A stretch of 23,434 nucleotides of DNA from an uncultured Bacteroidales bacterium (GTDB lineage: Bacteria; Bacteroidota; Bacteroidia; Bacteroidales; Paludibacteraceae), in the NCBI GenBank assembly GCA_937911235.1, contig CALDPN010000187.1, positions 1 to 23,434 of the forward strand. Reading direction: 5' to 3'. This document shows, piece by piece, positions 1-7,462 of this stretch. Under the pieces are notes generated by a model. That model had not been told where the DNA came from. It saw only the letters and a program-made list of their open reading frames with translations, and searched no databases. Both the position numbers and the translations under genes were made by a program. The first letter of the stretch is position 1. Each line of letters begins with the position of its first letter.

Positions 1-81
1 TTATATTTTTGCTAAAAACTAGTTTTGAGTTGGGATTTAATAGAAAAAACTCCTAACTCCTAACTCCTAACTCCTAACTAA
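1..81. other. Upstream intergenic stretch, possibly the tail of an unseen gene
   Basis: This stretch lies before the first complete gene. All three plus-strand frames close within it: stops begin at 13 and 20, and a third frame runs open from the window edge to a TAA at 54-56 inside the heptamer array. A plus-strand gene could therefore end here, but the peptide is too short to recognise. Nothing else is supported apart from the tandem repeat at 49-80. No TAnnTTTG promoter element was seen for the gene starting at 82. Confidence 0.3.
49..80. repeat. Heptamer tandem repeat array, (ACTCCTA)4 plus ACTA
   Basis: Four perfect copies of the 7-bp unit ACTCCTA and a partial fifth copy end one base before the start codon at 82. 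The reverse complement unit is GTTAGGA/TAGGAGT, the same unit found at 2386-2394, 4219-4236, 6940-6952 and 11222-11253. Here the array is upstream of and antisense to the following gene, whereas the other copies sit in the sense direction at gene ends. The period of 7 is not a multiple of 3, so gain or loss of a unit in coding DNA would shift the frame. Confidence 0.95.
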
Positions 82-1350
82 ATGTTGAACTACATATTAG
101 AGTTTCTATTACAAGATAAGGCCTACATAAAGTATGTGGGGTATACAAAAGAGGCGAGTGAGTGGAAAAATTATAAGGTGGTAATTGTGCCATCTGAGTT
201 TTTCGACTATCACCGTGCCAATACTCCGCTTGCACCTCACACGCCGCTTGCCACATTAGAAGGTACTCCAATCCTTTTTGGCACTCCAAGCATTTCGCAA
301 AGCAAAGATTTGGTAGTAATTAAGGCAGACCTTGTGGCGAGTGCGTTTTATCTTCTTTCTCGTTACGAGGAAAGAATTAACCATCGTCGCGATCATCATG
401 GCAGATTTTCATCTATTGAATCTATCCTTACAAAAGAAAATTTACTTGAAAGACCTGTTGTGGATGAATATGGTGTGATACTACGCACTGCTTTAAGAAG
501 TGTGGGTGTGAATATTCCAGAGCCAAAACATGAAATCGCTGTTACTCTTACTCACGATGTGGATGTGCCTTTTGTATATAGAAGTTTTATTTCTATTCTT
601 GGCGGCATAAAGCGTGGTGAGTTTAAGACTCTTTTTAAATCTCTTTTCAAAACACTCGAAAATAATCCATTTTTCACGTTCCCATGGCTACTGGAGCAGG
701 ATGCAAGATTAGAAAATGCTCGTAAAATATATTTCTTACGCAGTCCACTTTTTCCAGAATATTACGATCGCCCATATCTTAGAATAGATTCTCGTGATAT
801 GCGAGCGCTTATAAAAAATCTTCAAAACCACAATGTGGAAATAGGACTTCACGTAAGTTATGCCTCTGCCGAACATTTGGAACTCGTTAAGCAAGAGAAA
901 GAGTCGATAGAAAAGGTGATAGGCAAACCACTTGTGGCGAATAGAAATCACTATTTAAGACTAACGTCGAATAATCAGTTGGATGCTTTAATAGAGGCTG
1001 GTATTAAAGAAGATTTTACCATTGGCTTTGCCGAAATGCCTGGCTTTAGATTGGGAACATGTCGTCCTGTAAAATATATAAATCCATATACACTTGAGGT
1101 GACAGACTTAACCCTTCATCCACTTACCATGATGGATGGTTCTTTTTCTAAGTATTCACAAATGGGTTTCACAGAGGCATACGACACTGCTTGCAGATTA
1201 ATAGACCAAGTAAGAAAACACGGAGGCGAACTTGTGCTACTTTGGCACAATTCTGAGGTAAGAAAAGGAAATTATCACCGTCAGCTTTACAAAAATCTTA
1301 TTTCTTATATAAAAAATGAGAAAAAATCGTTAACTTTACATTTGATGTAA
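82..1350 (+). CDS. Polysaccharide deacetylase-like (NodB-fold) protein
   Basis: This 422-residue protein has no signal peptide, so it is probably cytoplasmic. An N-terminal segment (about 1-145) resembles the uncharacterised domain that precedes NodB-like domains in Bacteroidota. The C-terminal domain begins with a THDVD motif (157-161), typical of the metal-binding Asp pair of carbohydrate esterase 4 enzymes. GLHVSYAS around 255-262 supplies the His/Ser motif, and a late LLWHNS segment looks like the closing catalytic motif. By homology it would remove N- or O-acetyl groups from a polysaccharide or a precursor, but the substrate is unknown. The ATG follows directly on the heptamer array and an in-frame TAA, so no longer start exists. 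murB follows 19 bp downstream, probably in the same transcript. The family call is good and the activity is inferred. Confidence 0.75.
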   Translation: MLNYILEFLLQDKAYIKYVGYTKEASEWKNYKVVIVPSEFFDYHRANTPLAPHTPLATLEGTPILFGTPSISQSKDLVVIKADLVASAFYLLSRYEERINHRRDHHGRFSSIESILTKENLLERPVVDEYGVILRTALRSVGVNIPEPKHEIAVTLTHDVDVPFVYRSFISILGGIKRGEFKTLFKSLFKTLENNPFFTFPWLLEQDARLENARKIYFLRSPLFPEYYDRPYLRIDSRDMRALIKNLQNHNVEIGLHVSYASAEHLELVKQEKESIEKVIGKPLVANRNHYLRLTSNNQLDALIEAGIKEDFTIGFAEMPGFRLGTCRPVKYINPYTLEVTDLTLHPLTMMDGSFSKYSQMGFTEAYDTACRLIDQVRKHGGELVLLWHNSEVRKGNYHRQLYKNLISYIKNEKKSLTLHLM

Positions 1351-1369
1351 AAAGTGAAATTCATAATAT

Positions 1370-2386
1370 ATGAAAACATACGAAAACTATTCTTTATTAA
1401 ATAACAATACTTTTGGCATAGATGTGTCTGCAAACTATTTTGTGGAGTATGATTCTGTAGAGGAACTAGTGCAACTAATACACTCAGATTTGCTAAAAGA
1501 AAATAAATTTCTTCACATCGGTGGTGGTAGCAACTTGCTTTTTGTGGGTGACTATCAAGGTGTTATCCTGCATTCTAAAATGAAAGGCATAGATGTGGTG
1601 GAAACCACAAAAGATACTGTAGTGGTGCGTGCTGCCTCAGGTGAGGTGTGGGACGACTTTGTGGCGTTTTGTGTAAACAAAGGCTATGGAGGTGTGGAAA
1701 ACCTTTCTCTTATTCCGGGTGAGGTAGGGGCTACTCCTATTCAAAACATTGGTGCCTACGGAATGGAGGTGAAAGATGTGATTGTGAAGGTGGAATGCGT
1801 GTCGGTGGCCACTGGTGAGGTAAGAGAGTTTACAAATGAAGAATGTAAGTTTGCATATAGAGATAGCGTGTTTAAGCGTGAGCTTAAAGGCAAATATATT
1901 GTAACTAACGTTTACTATAAACTTAAAAAAGTGGGGGTGCCTCAAATAAACTACGGTAGCCTTGAAGAAGAAATCAAGAAATATCCAGAGGTAACAATTG
2001 CTAATGTGCGCCAAGCTGTGATAGATATTCGTCAGCGTAAACTTCCAGAGCCAAAAGTGTGGGGCAATGCGGGTAGTTTCTACTTAAACCCTGTAATTTC
2101 AAAGGCACATTACGACGAACTTCTTAAAAAATATCCAGAACTACCTTGCTATGTGGTGTCAGAAACGGAGGTGAAAGTGCCTGCGGGTTATTTGATTGAG
2201 AAATGTGGTTGGAAAGGCAAAGCGCAAGGTAAAGTGGCAGTACATGGTAGTCAAGCATTAGTGCTTATTAACAAAGGTGGCGCAAATGGTTTGGATATTA
2301 TCAATTTATCAGATAGCATTCGTCAGTCTGTAAGAGATAATTTTCAAATAGAACTTACTCCTGAAGTAAACCTGATATTTGGGTAG
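1370..2386 (+). CDS. murB: UDP-N-acetylenolpyruvoylglucosamine reductase (MurB, type I)
   Basis: MurB uses NADPH and bound FAD to reduce UDP-GlcNAc-enolpyruvate to UDP-MurNAc, the second committed step of cytoplasmic peptidoglycan precursor synthesis. The 338 residues match the type I family. Visible motifs are the FAD-binding GGGSNLLF (51-58), IPGEVGATPIQNIGAYG (115-131), the type I signature YRDSVFK (163-169), the catalytic Ser in GNAGSFYLNP (S236), and the C-terminal Glu in LTPEVNLIFG (E332). It lies 19 bp after the deacetylase-like gene. The stop codon TAG merges with a single heptamer copy (GTTAGGA starts at the G of the stop). All key residues are present, so it should be active. Confidence 0.97.
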   Translation: MKTYENYSLLNNNTFGIDVSANYFVEYDSVEELVQLIHSDLLKENKFLHIGGGSNLLFVGDYQGVILHSKMKGIDVVETTKDTVVVRAASGEVWDDFVAFCVNKGYGGVENLSLIPGEVGATPIQNIGAYGMEVKDVIVKVECVSVATGEVREFTNEECKFAYRDSVFKRELKGKYIVTNVYYKLKKVGVPQINYGSLEEEIKKYPEVTIANVRQAVIDIRQRKLPEPKVWGNAGSFYLNPVISKAHYDELLKKYPELPCYVVSETEVKVPAGYLIEKCGWKGKAQGKVAVHGSQALVLINKGGANGLDIINLSDSIRQSVRDNFQIELTPEVNLIFG

Positions 2387-2394
2387 TTAGGAGT
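2386..2394 (+). repeat. Single heptamer copy fused to the murB stop codon
   Basis: GTTAGGAGT starts at the last base of the murB TAG stop. It is one copy of the 7-bp unit that is tandemly repeated at 49-80 and 11222-11253, in sense orientation to murB. The 47-bp gap to the next gene otherwise shows only AT-rich sequence, with no clear terminator or TAnnTTTG element. Confidence 0.8.
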
Positions 2395-2433
2395 GAAAAT
2401 TAAAATAACAATCTAATTTTAAATTTATACATT

Positions 2434-4161
2434 ATGAAATTATTTACAAAATTATTTTTAGCCATAACATTGGCTATGGGTTCGTTTGCAGCATTTGCAG
2501 CGGATCACTATGTGTACTTTGATGGTACAGGTTTTGGTCAACCACAAGTATGGGCTTGGAATGACACGGAAAACTGTACTGTAAAAGGTTCATGGGGTGG
2601 TGACAACATGACCAAAAAAGATGGTAAATGGTATTGGGAAGTTCCAGCAGGAAAAAGCCTTCCTACTATGATTATTATTCACGAAGGTGATAATAAAATT
2701 GGTGCTGGAGACCTTGTGTACGTTGACAAAGCTACTTATCATCAAGATGGTTCTTGTACAGAGTATATTGATCCTACTATCCCAAATGTAACAGCTAATC
2801 CTGCTTCAGGTGCATTCTTTAAAGATGGCGAAACTATCACTGTAACTCTAACAGTTTCTCCTGCAGCAACTATTTATTACACAACTGATGGTACAGAACC
2901 ATCTACTGAATCTGCTATTTACAGCGAACCATTGGTATTTGATGAATCTACTACATTAAAAACTCTTGCTGTGGCAGATGATAAACAAAAAGCACAAACA
3001 TTTAGCTACTCTAAAATGCCTGCTCCAGGAGAAGGTAAATCTGGTCCTCAACTAAATACAAAATATTATAAAGTAAACCCAAATGGTCAAGTGGGTTCTA
3101 AAAAGACCATAGATATGGCATTTGCCAATAGTGAAGCTACAAACGCAATGAATCACTGGACAGCAAGTGATATTATTGCTCAAGGTGTGGCTCGTGACGT
3201 TTGCCAAGCAATTAAGGGTGTTCACGAACGTCCAATCATTGACTCATACGCTATTTTTGCTGCATACGACAATGATAATCTTTATCTTGGTGTACAGTTG
3301 GTATATACTGTTTGGGATATTGGTGGTGAAGGTCACCAACCTGGTGAATCTAAACCTCACAATATGGATGGTCGTATGATGTGGGCATTTGACCTAAGTC
3401 CTATTAAAGAATTTGATGGTTATATCAATGGTACCCATGCTATTTGGAATGGCGAAGGACAAAAAGGTGCTAAATTTGCTAATGGTGTAGATGCTATCTG
3501 GATTGGTTCTTCTAAACCAGGTGTAGGTACTCCAGGTTTCTTCCTTCCAACAGCAGATGGTCACGCTTGCTATAATTGTCCAGAATGTCCAAATGCCGCA
3601 GGTATAAAATATGGTAAAAATGACAATTTACACCCTGTTATCAAAAATGTTTATGGTCAGAAGAATTTTGGTTATAACCCAACAGTTCTTACTGGCGAAA
3701 CTGGCTTTGCAGATTTAAAATCAGAAATTGCTACTACTGCACATACCTTCTACGAATGGAAATTCCCACTTTCTTTACTAGGTGTTTCTGCTGATTATAT
3801 TGCTGAATATGGTATTGGTGTAATGTATATTGATATTTATGGTTCTAGCCCAATTGGTGGCACTCCATACGATCCATCATACTTCGACAATGCTAAGAAA
3901 GAATACTCAATGGACCCTTCTTCTAGTATGGAAAAAGAAGATGAAGACGTAATCACATACGCACCAGCTCGTATTGGTAAACTTTTAAAAGCACCTGCAG
4001 GTCCTGATGGTGGTGATACAGATACTCCTATCGATGAGGTAGAAGCAGAAGAAGCTCCTGCAGAATACTTCAACTTAAATGGTGTGCGCATTAGCGAGCC
4101 AAATGCAAATGAAATTGTAATTGAACGCCAAGGTTCAAAAGTTACTAAGAAATTATATTAA
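2434..4161 (+). CDS. Secreted multi-domain carbohydrate-binding protein (CBM26-like, chitobiase C-terminal-like, DOMON/CBM9-like)
   Basis: The 575-residue product has a Sec signal peptide (1-23, ending in FAAFAA). Next comes a CBM26-like starch-binding module (about 25-112: VYFDGTGF, VWAWND, GSWGGDNMTKKDG). A domain like the chitobiase/hexosaminidase C-terminal repeat follows (117-194, with ATIYYTTDGTEPS). A long central beta-rich region (about 205-520) resembles a DOMON or CBM9 carbohydrate-binding fold. An acidic linker leads to a tail of about 40 residues (EYFNLNGVRISEP to VTKKLY) like the C-terminal tails common on secreted Bacteroidales proteins. A cluster HACYNCPECPN in the central region could bind metal. 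No glycosidase motif was found, so it probably binds glycans at the cell surface rather than cutting them. The domain names are from memory of the families. It is monocistronic, with a terminator after it. Confidence 0.7.
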   Translation: MKLFTKLFLAITLAMGSFAAFAADHYVYFDGTGFGQPQVWAWNDTENCTVKGSWGGDNMTKKDGKWYWEVPAGKSLPTMIIIHEGDNKIGAGDLVYVDKATYHQDGSCTEYIDPTIPNVTANPASGAFFKDGETITVTLTVSPAATIYYTTDGTEPSTESAIYSEPLVFDESTTLKTLAVADDKQKAQTFSYSKMPAPGEGKSGPQLNTKYYKVNPNGQVGSKKTIDMAFANSEATNAMNHWTASDIIAQGVARDVCQAIKGVHERPIIDSYAIFAAYDNDNLYLGVQLVYTVWDIGGEGHQPGESKPHNMDGRMMWAFDLSPIKEFDGYINGTHAIWNGEGQKGAKFANGVDAIWIGSSKPGVGTPGFFLPTADGHACYNCPECPNAAGIKYGKNDNLHPVIKNVYGQKNFGYNPTVLTGETGFADLKSEIATTAHTFYEWKFPLSLLGVSADYIAEYGIGVMYIDIYGSSPIGGTPYDPSYFDNAKKEYSMDPSSSMEKEDEDVITYAPARIGKLLKAPAGPDGGDTDTPIDEVEAEEAPAEYFNLNGVRISEPNANEIVIERQGSKVTKKLY

Positions 4162-4180
4162 AAGTAATATAAGCATAAGA

Positions 4181-4212
4181 AAAGGGTGACTCGCGTGAGC
4201 CACCCTTAATTA
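4181..4212. terminator. Intrinsic terminator between convergent genes
   Basis: The arms AAGGGTG and CACCCTT (4182-4207) enclose an inner CTC/GAG stem with a GCGT loop; an A/C mismatch separates the two stem parts. On the minus strand the stem is followed by TTTTCTTAT, a fair U-tract that would end the cdd-lptF/G-ribBA transcript. On the plus strand the 3' flank is AATTATATT, a poorer tract, so termination of the gene ending at 4161 may be weaker. It is probably shared by both genes. Confidence 0.8.
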
Positions 4213-4218
4213 TATTAG

Positions 4219-4236
4219 TAGGAGTTAACTCCTAAC
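4219..4236 (-). repeat. Heptamer copy folded into a 16-bp perfect palindrome after the ribBA stop
   Basis: TAGGAGTTAACTCCTA (4219-4234) is a perfect palindrome centred on GTTAAC. It contains the heptamer in both orientations. Read on the minus strand, the ribBA stop TAA is followed immediately by GTTAGGAGTTAACTCC, the same stop-plus-heptamer junction as at murB and the S9 gene. Confidence 0.85.
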
Positions 4237-5436
4237 TTATAACTTCAAGTTATGTCCCATTCTTTCTTTCTTGGTCTGCATGTATTGTTCGTTGTATTTG
4301 TTGATACCTACTTCGATACCTACGTTTTCTACTATTTCAAGACCGTAGCCTTCAAGACCAATACGTTTTACAGGGTTGTTTGAGATTAAACGCATTTTTC
4401 TAACGCCAATTTCGCGTAGAATGCTTGCACCCACGCCATAGTCGCGTTCGTCTGGGCTAAAGCCAAGTTGAATGTTTGCATCTACAGTGTCAAGACCTTT
4501 TTCTTGTAGAGAGTATGCTTTAATTTTGTTCATTAAGCCAATGCCTCTACCTTCTTGAATTAGATAAATAATTACACCTTTGCCTTCTTTTTCTACCATC
4601 TCCATTGCTTTGTGAAGTTGGTCGCCGCATTCGCATCTTAGAGAACCAAAAATGTCGCCAGTAACGCAAGAAGAGTGTACTCTCACAAGGATAGGTTCGT
4701 TTTCTTCCCAAGTGCCTTTTACAAGTGCTACGTGTTCAAGTCCGTTTGATAGTTGGCGGAAAGGAATGATAGTGAAGTCGCCATATTTTGTAGGAAGATG
4801 AGCGCTTTCACCTTTTTCAATAATAGATTCTTTTTTAAGTCTGTATGAAATTAAATCACGAATAGTAATGATTTTAATGCCAAATTTTTCTGCTACTTTT
4901 TGTAGGTCTGGCATGCGAGCCATGGTGCCGTCTTCGTTCATAATTTCGATAAGAGCGGCAGCAGGGTATAGACCAGAAAGACGAGCAAGGTCTACAGCAG
5001 CTTCTGTGTGACCAGCACGACGTAGCACACCTTTATCTTTTGCATAAAGAGGATTGATGTGACCAGGACGACCAAATGTATTTGGTGTAGAAGTAGGGTC
5101 GGCAAGAGCTTTGATAGTAGCTGCACGGTCGGCAGTAGATACACCTGTTGAGCAACCTTCTATTTTGTCGATAGTAACAGTAAATGGAGTACCTAAAATG
5201 GAAGTATTATTGCTTACTTGTTTATCTAATTCTAGTTCTGCACAACGTGATTCAGTAATAGGAGCACAAAGTACACCTCTACCATTTTTTAGCATGAAAT
5301 TTACTGCCTCTGGTGTAATTTTTTCTGCTGCTATAATGAAATCTCCCTCATTTTCACGATCTTCATCATCTACTACGATAACAAACTTACCTTCTCTGAA
5401 ATCGTCTAATGCTTCTTCTATAGTGTTTAGTGCCAT
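4237..5436 (-). CDS. ribBA: Bifunctional 3,4-dihydroxy-2-butanone-4-phosphate synthase / GTP cyclohydrolase II
   Basis: This enzyme feeds both branches of riboflavin synthesis: ribulose 5-phosphate to 3,4-dihydroxy-2-butanone 4-phosphate, and GTP to the diaminopyrimidine precursor. The 399 residues fit the fusion. The N-terminal RibB half has DDEDRENEGD (23-32), GRPGHINPL (122-130) and HTEAAVDLARL (143-153). The RibA half (from about 211) has the zinc cysteines C257, C268 and C270 (SSCVTGDIFGSLRCECGDQ) and EGRGIG (295-300). All expected residues are present. It lies 6 bp after the permease gene and is the last gene of the minus-strand operon. No FMN riboswitch is seen, which fits its position inside an operon. 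The C-terminus NLKL abuts the heptamer palindrome. Confidence 0.97.
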   Translation of the reverse strand: MALNTIEEALDDFREGKFVIVVDDEDRENEGDFIIAAEKITPEAVNFMLKNGRGVLCAPITESRCAELELDKQVSNNTSILGTPFTVTIDKIEGCSTGVSTADRAATIKALADPTSTPNTFGRPGHINPLYAKDKGVLRRAGHTEAAVDLARLSGLYPAAALIEIMNEDGTMARMPDLQKVAEKFGIKIITIRDLISYRLKKESIIEKGESAHLPTKYGDFTIIPFRQLSNGLEHVALVKGTWEENEPILVRVHSSCVTGDIFGSLRCECGDQLHKAMEMVEKEGKGVIIYLIQEGRGIGLMNKIKAYSLQEKGLDTVDANIQLGFSPDERDYGVGASILREIGVRKMRLISNNPVKRIGLEGYGLEIVENVGIEVGINKYNEQYMQTKKERMGHNLKL

Positions 5437-5442
5437 ATATAA

Positions 5443-6939
5443 TTATTTTTTGTTTTGTCTTAAATTTCTGATTTTTGCAAATATAACATTATTTTTACTA
5501 AATATCTTCTTAAATGCCATAATATAACTTTCACCATTCATAATGCTAGACTCTGTAGCAGCCATATAGGTGAGTAAAATACCAAATGGAAGTAATATTG
5601 CGGCGCTTAGCCACATGCCTTGCCATACCTCCCAGATGGCCTCGCGAGCCATTTTGTATCCAGTGTTGTCGATGATATAGTATATGATAAATAAGATAGT
5701 GGAAAGCACCACAGGCATACCCATACCACCTTTTCTAATTATTGCTCCTAGTGGCGCGCCAATGAAAAGGAAGATAAAACAAGCAAACGCTAGAGTATAT
5801 CTTTTATACATCTCTATTTTATGTATTCTAGATTCGTTTTTTAGCCATTCCACGTCGGCATGGGATATTCTTTGTTTGTCTGTTATAGGTTTTATCTTAT
5901 TTTTGCCATATTGTAATGCGTTCTTTTTGTTTATATTGCTAAGTTTTGCAAATTTGCTTTGCAACGAAAAAGCAATACTATCCAAATTAATAGTTGTGTC
6001 TTTGAACACAGTAATATCTTCGGCACTTTGATTTGTCTTGTTAAAGTATGTGCCAGATTTAAGTTTTTCGTTTCTTAATACTACGTACTGACCAATTCTT
6101 ATAGAAATAGAGTCAATTGTTTGTTGAAGTTCGTCAATTCTTTTTGCTATATATTGGTCTTCAAGAAACTTAGAGTCTAGTTCGTTGAAATTGGCGTCGA
6201 AGTCGATAATAATTTCTTTTTTGCTAAATGTTTCCCTTCTGTATGGAATAATTTTATTGTTCTTATTATTTGCTTTGTTTTCGTCTTGAAGATTTTCAAA
6301 ACATTCGCCGTTTTTAAGGGTTAAAATAAGGTGTTTCTTATCTTCGGTAAGTTTAATGGTGCCTGTATCTGCCATTATAATACCAGTGTTGTTGAACCCT
6401 TTAGAGTAGTCGTAGATAACTACATTGTGCAATAAACCATTTCTTTTTGTTTCTACAAAAATGTTTCTACCTGTAATGCCATCGTAAAAAACACCTTGTG
6501 GAATTTCAAGCTCAGGAGATGCTTCTCTGATGGAAAATAGCAGAGTCCACATTCTCACTTGTGTTCTTGGAAGAATGTTGTCGGCAAAATAAAAACTACC
6601 AATAGAAACAAGTCCTATAAGCACAATAAGCGATCGCATTATTTTAAAAAGTGAAATACCTGCCGCCTTCATTGCAAGTAATTCTAGTCTTTCGCCTAGG
6701 TTGCCAAAGGTCATTAGCGAGCCAAGTAGGATAGAAAGAGGTAGTGCAAGAGGTACTACAGATAGGGCTGCGTAGAAAAAGAATTCTCCTAAAACAGAAA
6801 TTGCAACACCTTTACCTACCATATCATCTACATAACGAAACATAAACTGCATTACCAAAATGAATACAGCTGCAAAAAATGTAATTGAGAAAGTTCTCAA
6901 AAAGTTTTTTAATATGTATCTATGTATGTGTTTTAGCAT
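5443..6939 (-). CDS. LptF/LptG-family (YjgP/YjgQ) LPS export permease
   Basis: LptF and LptG are the inner-membrane permease subunits of the LptB2FG ABC transporter that extracts lipopolysaccharide. The 498-residue protein has the family plan: about three N-terminal membrane helices (roughly 14-34, 53-75, 100-122) including LPLSILLGSLMTFGNLGERLE, a large periplasmic segment (about 130-375), then three C-terminal helices with APLGAIIRKGG. The periplasmic part carries a polar, Lys/Asn-rich stretch (KANNKNNK). The last 35 residues are basic and cytoplasmic. Its ATG overlaps the cdd stop by 7 bp, and a heptamer copy places AGGAG four bases before this ATG. F and G cannot be told apart reliably here; no lptB is in the window. 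Confidence 0.88.
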   Translation of the reverse strand: MLKHIHRYILKNFLRTFSITFFAAVFILVMQFMFRYVDDMVGKGVAISVLGEFFFYAALSVVPLALPLSILLGSLMTFGNLGERLELLAMKAAGISLFKIMRSLIVLIGLVSIGSFYFADNILPRTQVRMWTLLFSIREASPELEIPQGVFYDGITGRNIFVETKRNGLLHNVVIYDYSKGFNNTGIIMADTGTIKLTEDKKHLILTLKNGECFENLQDENKANNKNNKIIPYRRETFSKKEIIIDFDANFNELDSKFLEDQYIAKRIDELQQTIDSISIRIGQYVVLRNEKLKSGTYFNKTNQSAEDITVFKDTTINLDSIAFSLQSKFAKLSNINKKNALQYGKNKIKPITDKQRISHADVEWLKNESRIHKIEMYKRYTLAFACFIFLFIGAPLGAIIRKGGMGMPVVLSTILFIIYYIIDNTGYKMAREAIWEVWQGMWLSAAILLPFGILLTYMAATESSIMNGESYIMAFKKIFSKNNVIFAKIRNLRQNKK

Positions 6940-7352
6940 TTAACTCCTAACTCGAATGCAAATGGTAATAATTCTTTTGAACTCTCTAATTTCTTTACGC
7001 CTTTTTCTCCATATAGATAAATAGTAATTGCGTGCCCAAAACGTTTCTCCATTTCTACTAGCACTTGGCAACATTCACCGCAAGGAGTAATTACATTTTC
7101 TGTAAAATTACCATTTTGATATGCGGCAATGGCTATGCTTGTAGGATAAGAGTCGCCAGCATTGGCACATGCATAAAGTAGTGCAACTCTTTCTGCGCAA
7201 AGACATGCGCTATAAGCTGCGTTTTCTTGGTTAGAACCTGTAAAAATTCTGCCGTCAGCCATACGCACCGCAGCACCCACCTTAAAATTTGAATAAGGAG
7301 AGTATGATGTGTTTGTGGCTAGTTTAGCTTTTTCTATTAATTCTAAATCCAT
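6933..7352 (-). CDS. cdd: Cytidine deaminase
   Basis: It hydrolytically deaminates cytidine and deoxycytidine to uridine forms in pyrimidine salvage. I start it at the ATG at 7352, giving 139 residues. A longer frame would need a TTG at 7370, only about 7 nt after the expected transcription start. The zinc and catalytic motifs are CLCAERVAL (C52, E54) and PCGECC (C91, C94), as in the tetrameric single-domain class; SPYSNFKVGAA and GSNQENAAY bind substrate in the family. The final residues ELGVKC are encoded by a copy of the 7-bp heptamer, so the repeat has set the C-terminus and created the 7-bp overlap with the next gene. It is the first gene of the cdd-lptF/G-ribBA operon. Confidence 0.95.
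   Translation of the reverse strand: MDLELIEKAKLATNTSYSPYSNFKVGAAVRMADGRIFTGSNQENAAYSACLCAERVALLYACANAGDSYPTSIAIAAYQNGNFTENVITPCGECCQVLVEMEKRFGHAITIYLYGEKGVKKLESSKELLPFAFELGVKC
6940..6952 (-). repeat. Heptamer copy inside the cdd 3' end, providing a Shine-Dalgarno-like site
   Basis: On the minus strand this reads GAGTTAGGAGTTAA and encodes the ELGV of the Cdd C-terminus. The AGGAG core (plus coordinates 6944-6948) lies four bases before the ATG of the LptF/G gene (6939-6937). Such sites are uncommon in Bacteroidota, so this one may decide that start. Confidence 0.75.
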
Positions 7353-7382
7353 ATAGATATTATATGCCAAATTAAATCAACG

Positions 7383-7390
7383 CAAAGATA
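7383..7390 (-). promoter_or_regulatory. Bacteroidota -7 element (TATCTTTG) for the cdd operon
   Basis: TATCTTTG on the minus strand matches TAnnTTTG. It would start transcription near 7376, about 24 nt before the chosen cdd ATG. No clear TTG-type -33 element is visible. It is divergent from the element at 7435-7442. Confidence 0.6.
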
Positions 7391-7434
7391 ACTAAAATCT
7401 AAAGAATATCTTCATATATTTCATAAAAAAATAG

Positions 7435-7442
7435 TATATTTG
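7435..7442 (+). promoter_or_regulatory. Bacteroidota -7 element (TATATTTG) for the glucosaminidase operon
   Basis: TATATTTG matches TAnnTTTG and lies 20 bp before the ATG at 7463, leaving a very short leader. The -33 region is only AT-rich. It drives the envelope operon away from cdd. Confidence 0.6.
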
Positions 7443-7462
7443 CACGTTATTATATAAGCAAA

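Noticed and set aside
49..80. Heptamer array as a CRISPR or phase-variable promoter
   Set aside because: There are no spacers, so it is not CRISPR. Phase variation through promoter spacing is possible but no -7 element flanks the array, so I did not claim it.
1637..2014. 125-codon minus-strand open frame inside murB
   Set aside because: Complete overlap with murB in antisense and a His/Phe/Leu-rich product typical of a shadow frame.
4237..5560. FMN riboswitch for ribBA
   Set aside because: The gene starts 6 bp after the permease stop inside an operon; there is no leader long enough to hold one.
7353..7370. TTG start for cdd
   Set aside because: It lies only about 7 nt after the expected transcript start, and the ATG at 7352 gives a normal N-terminus.
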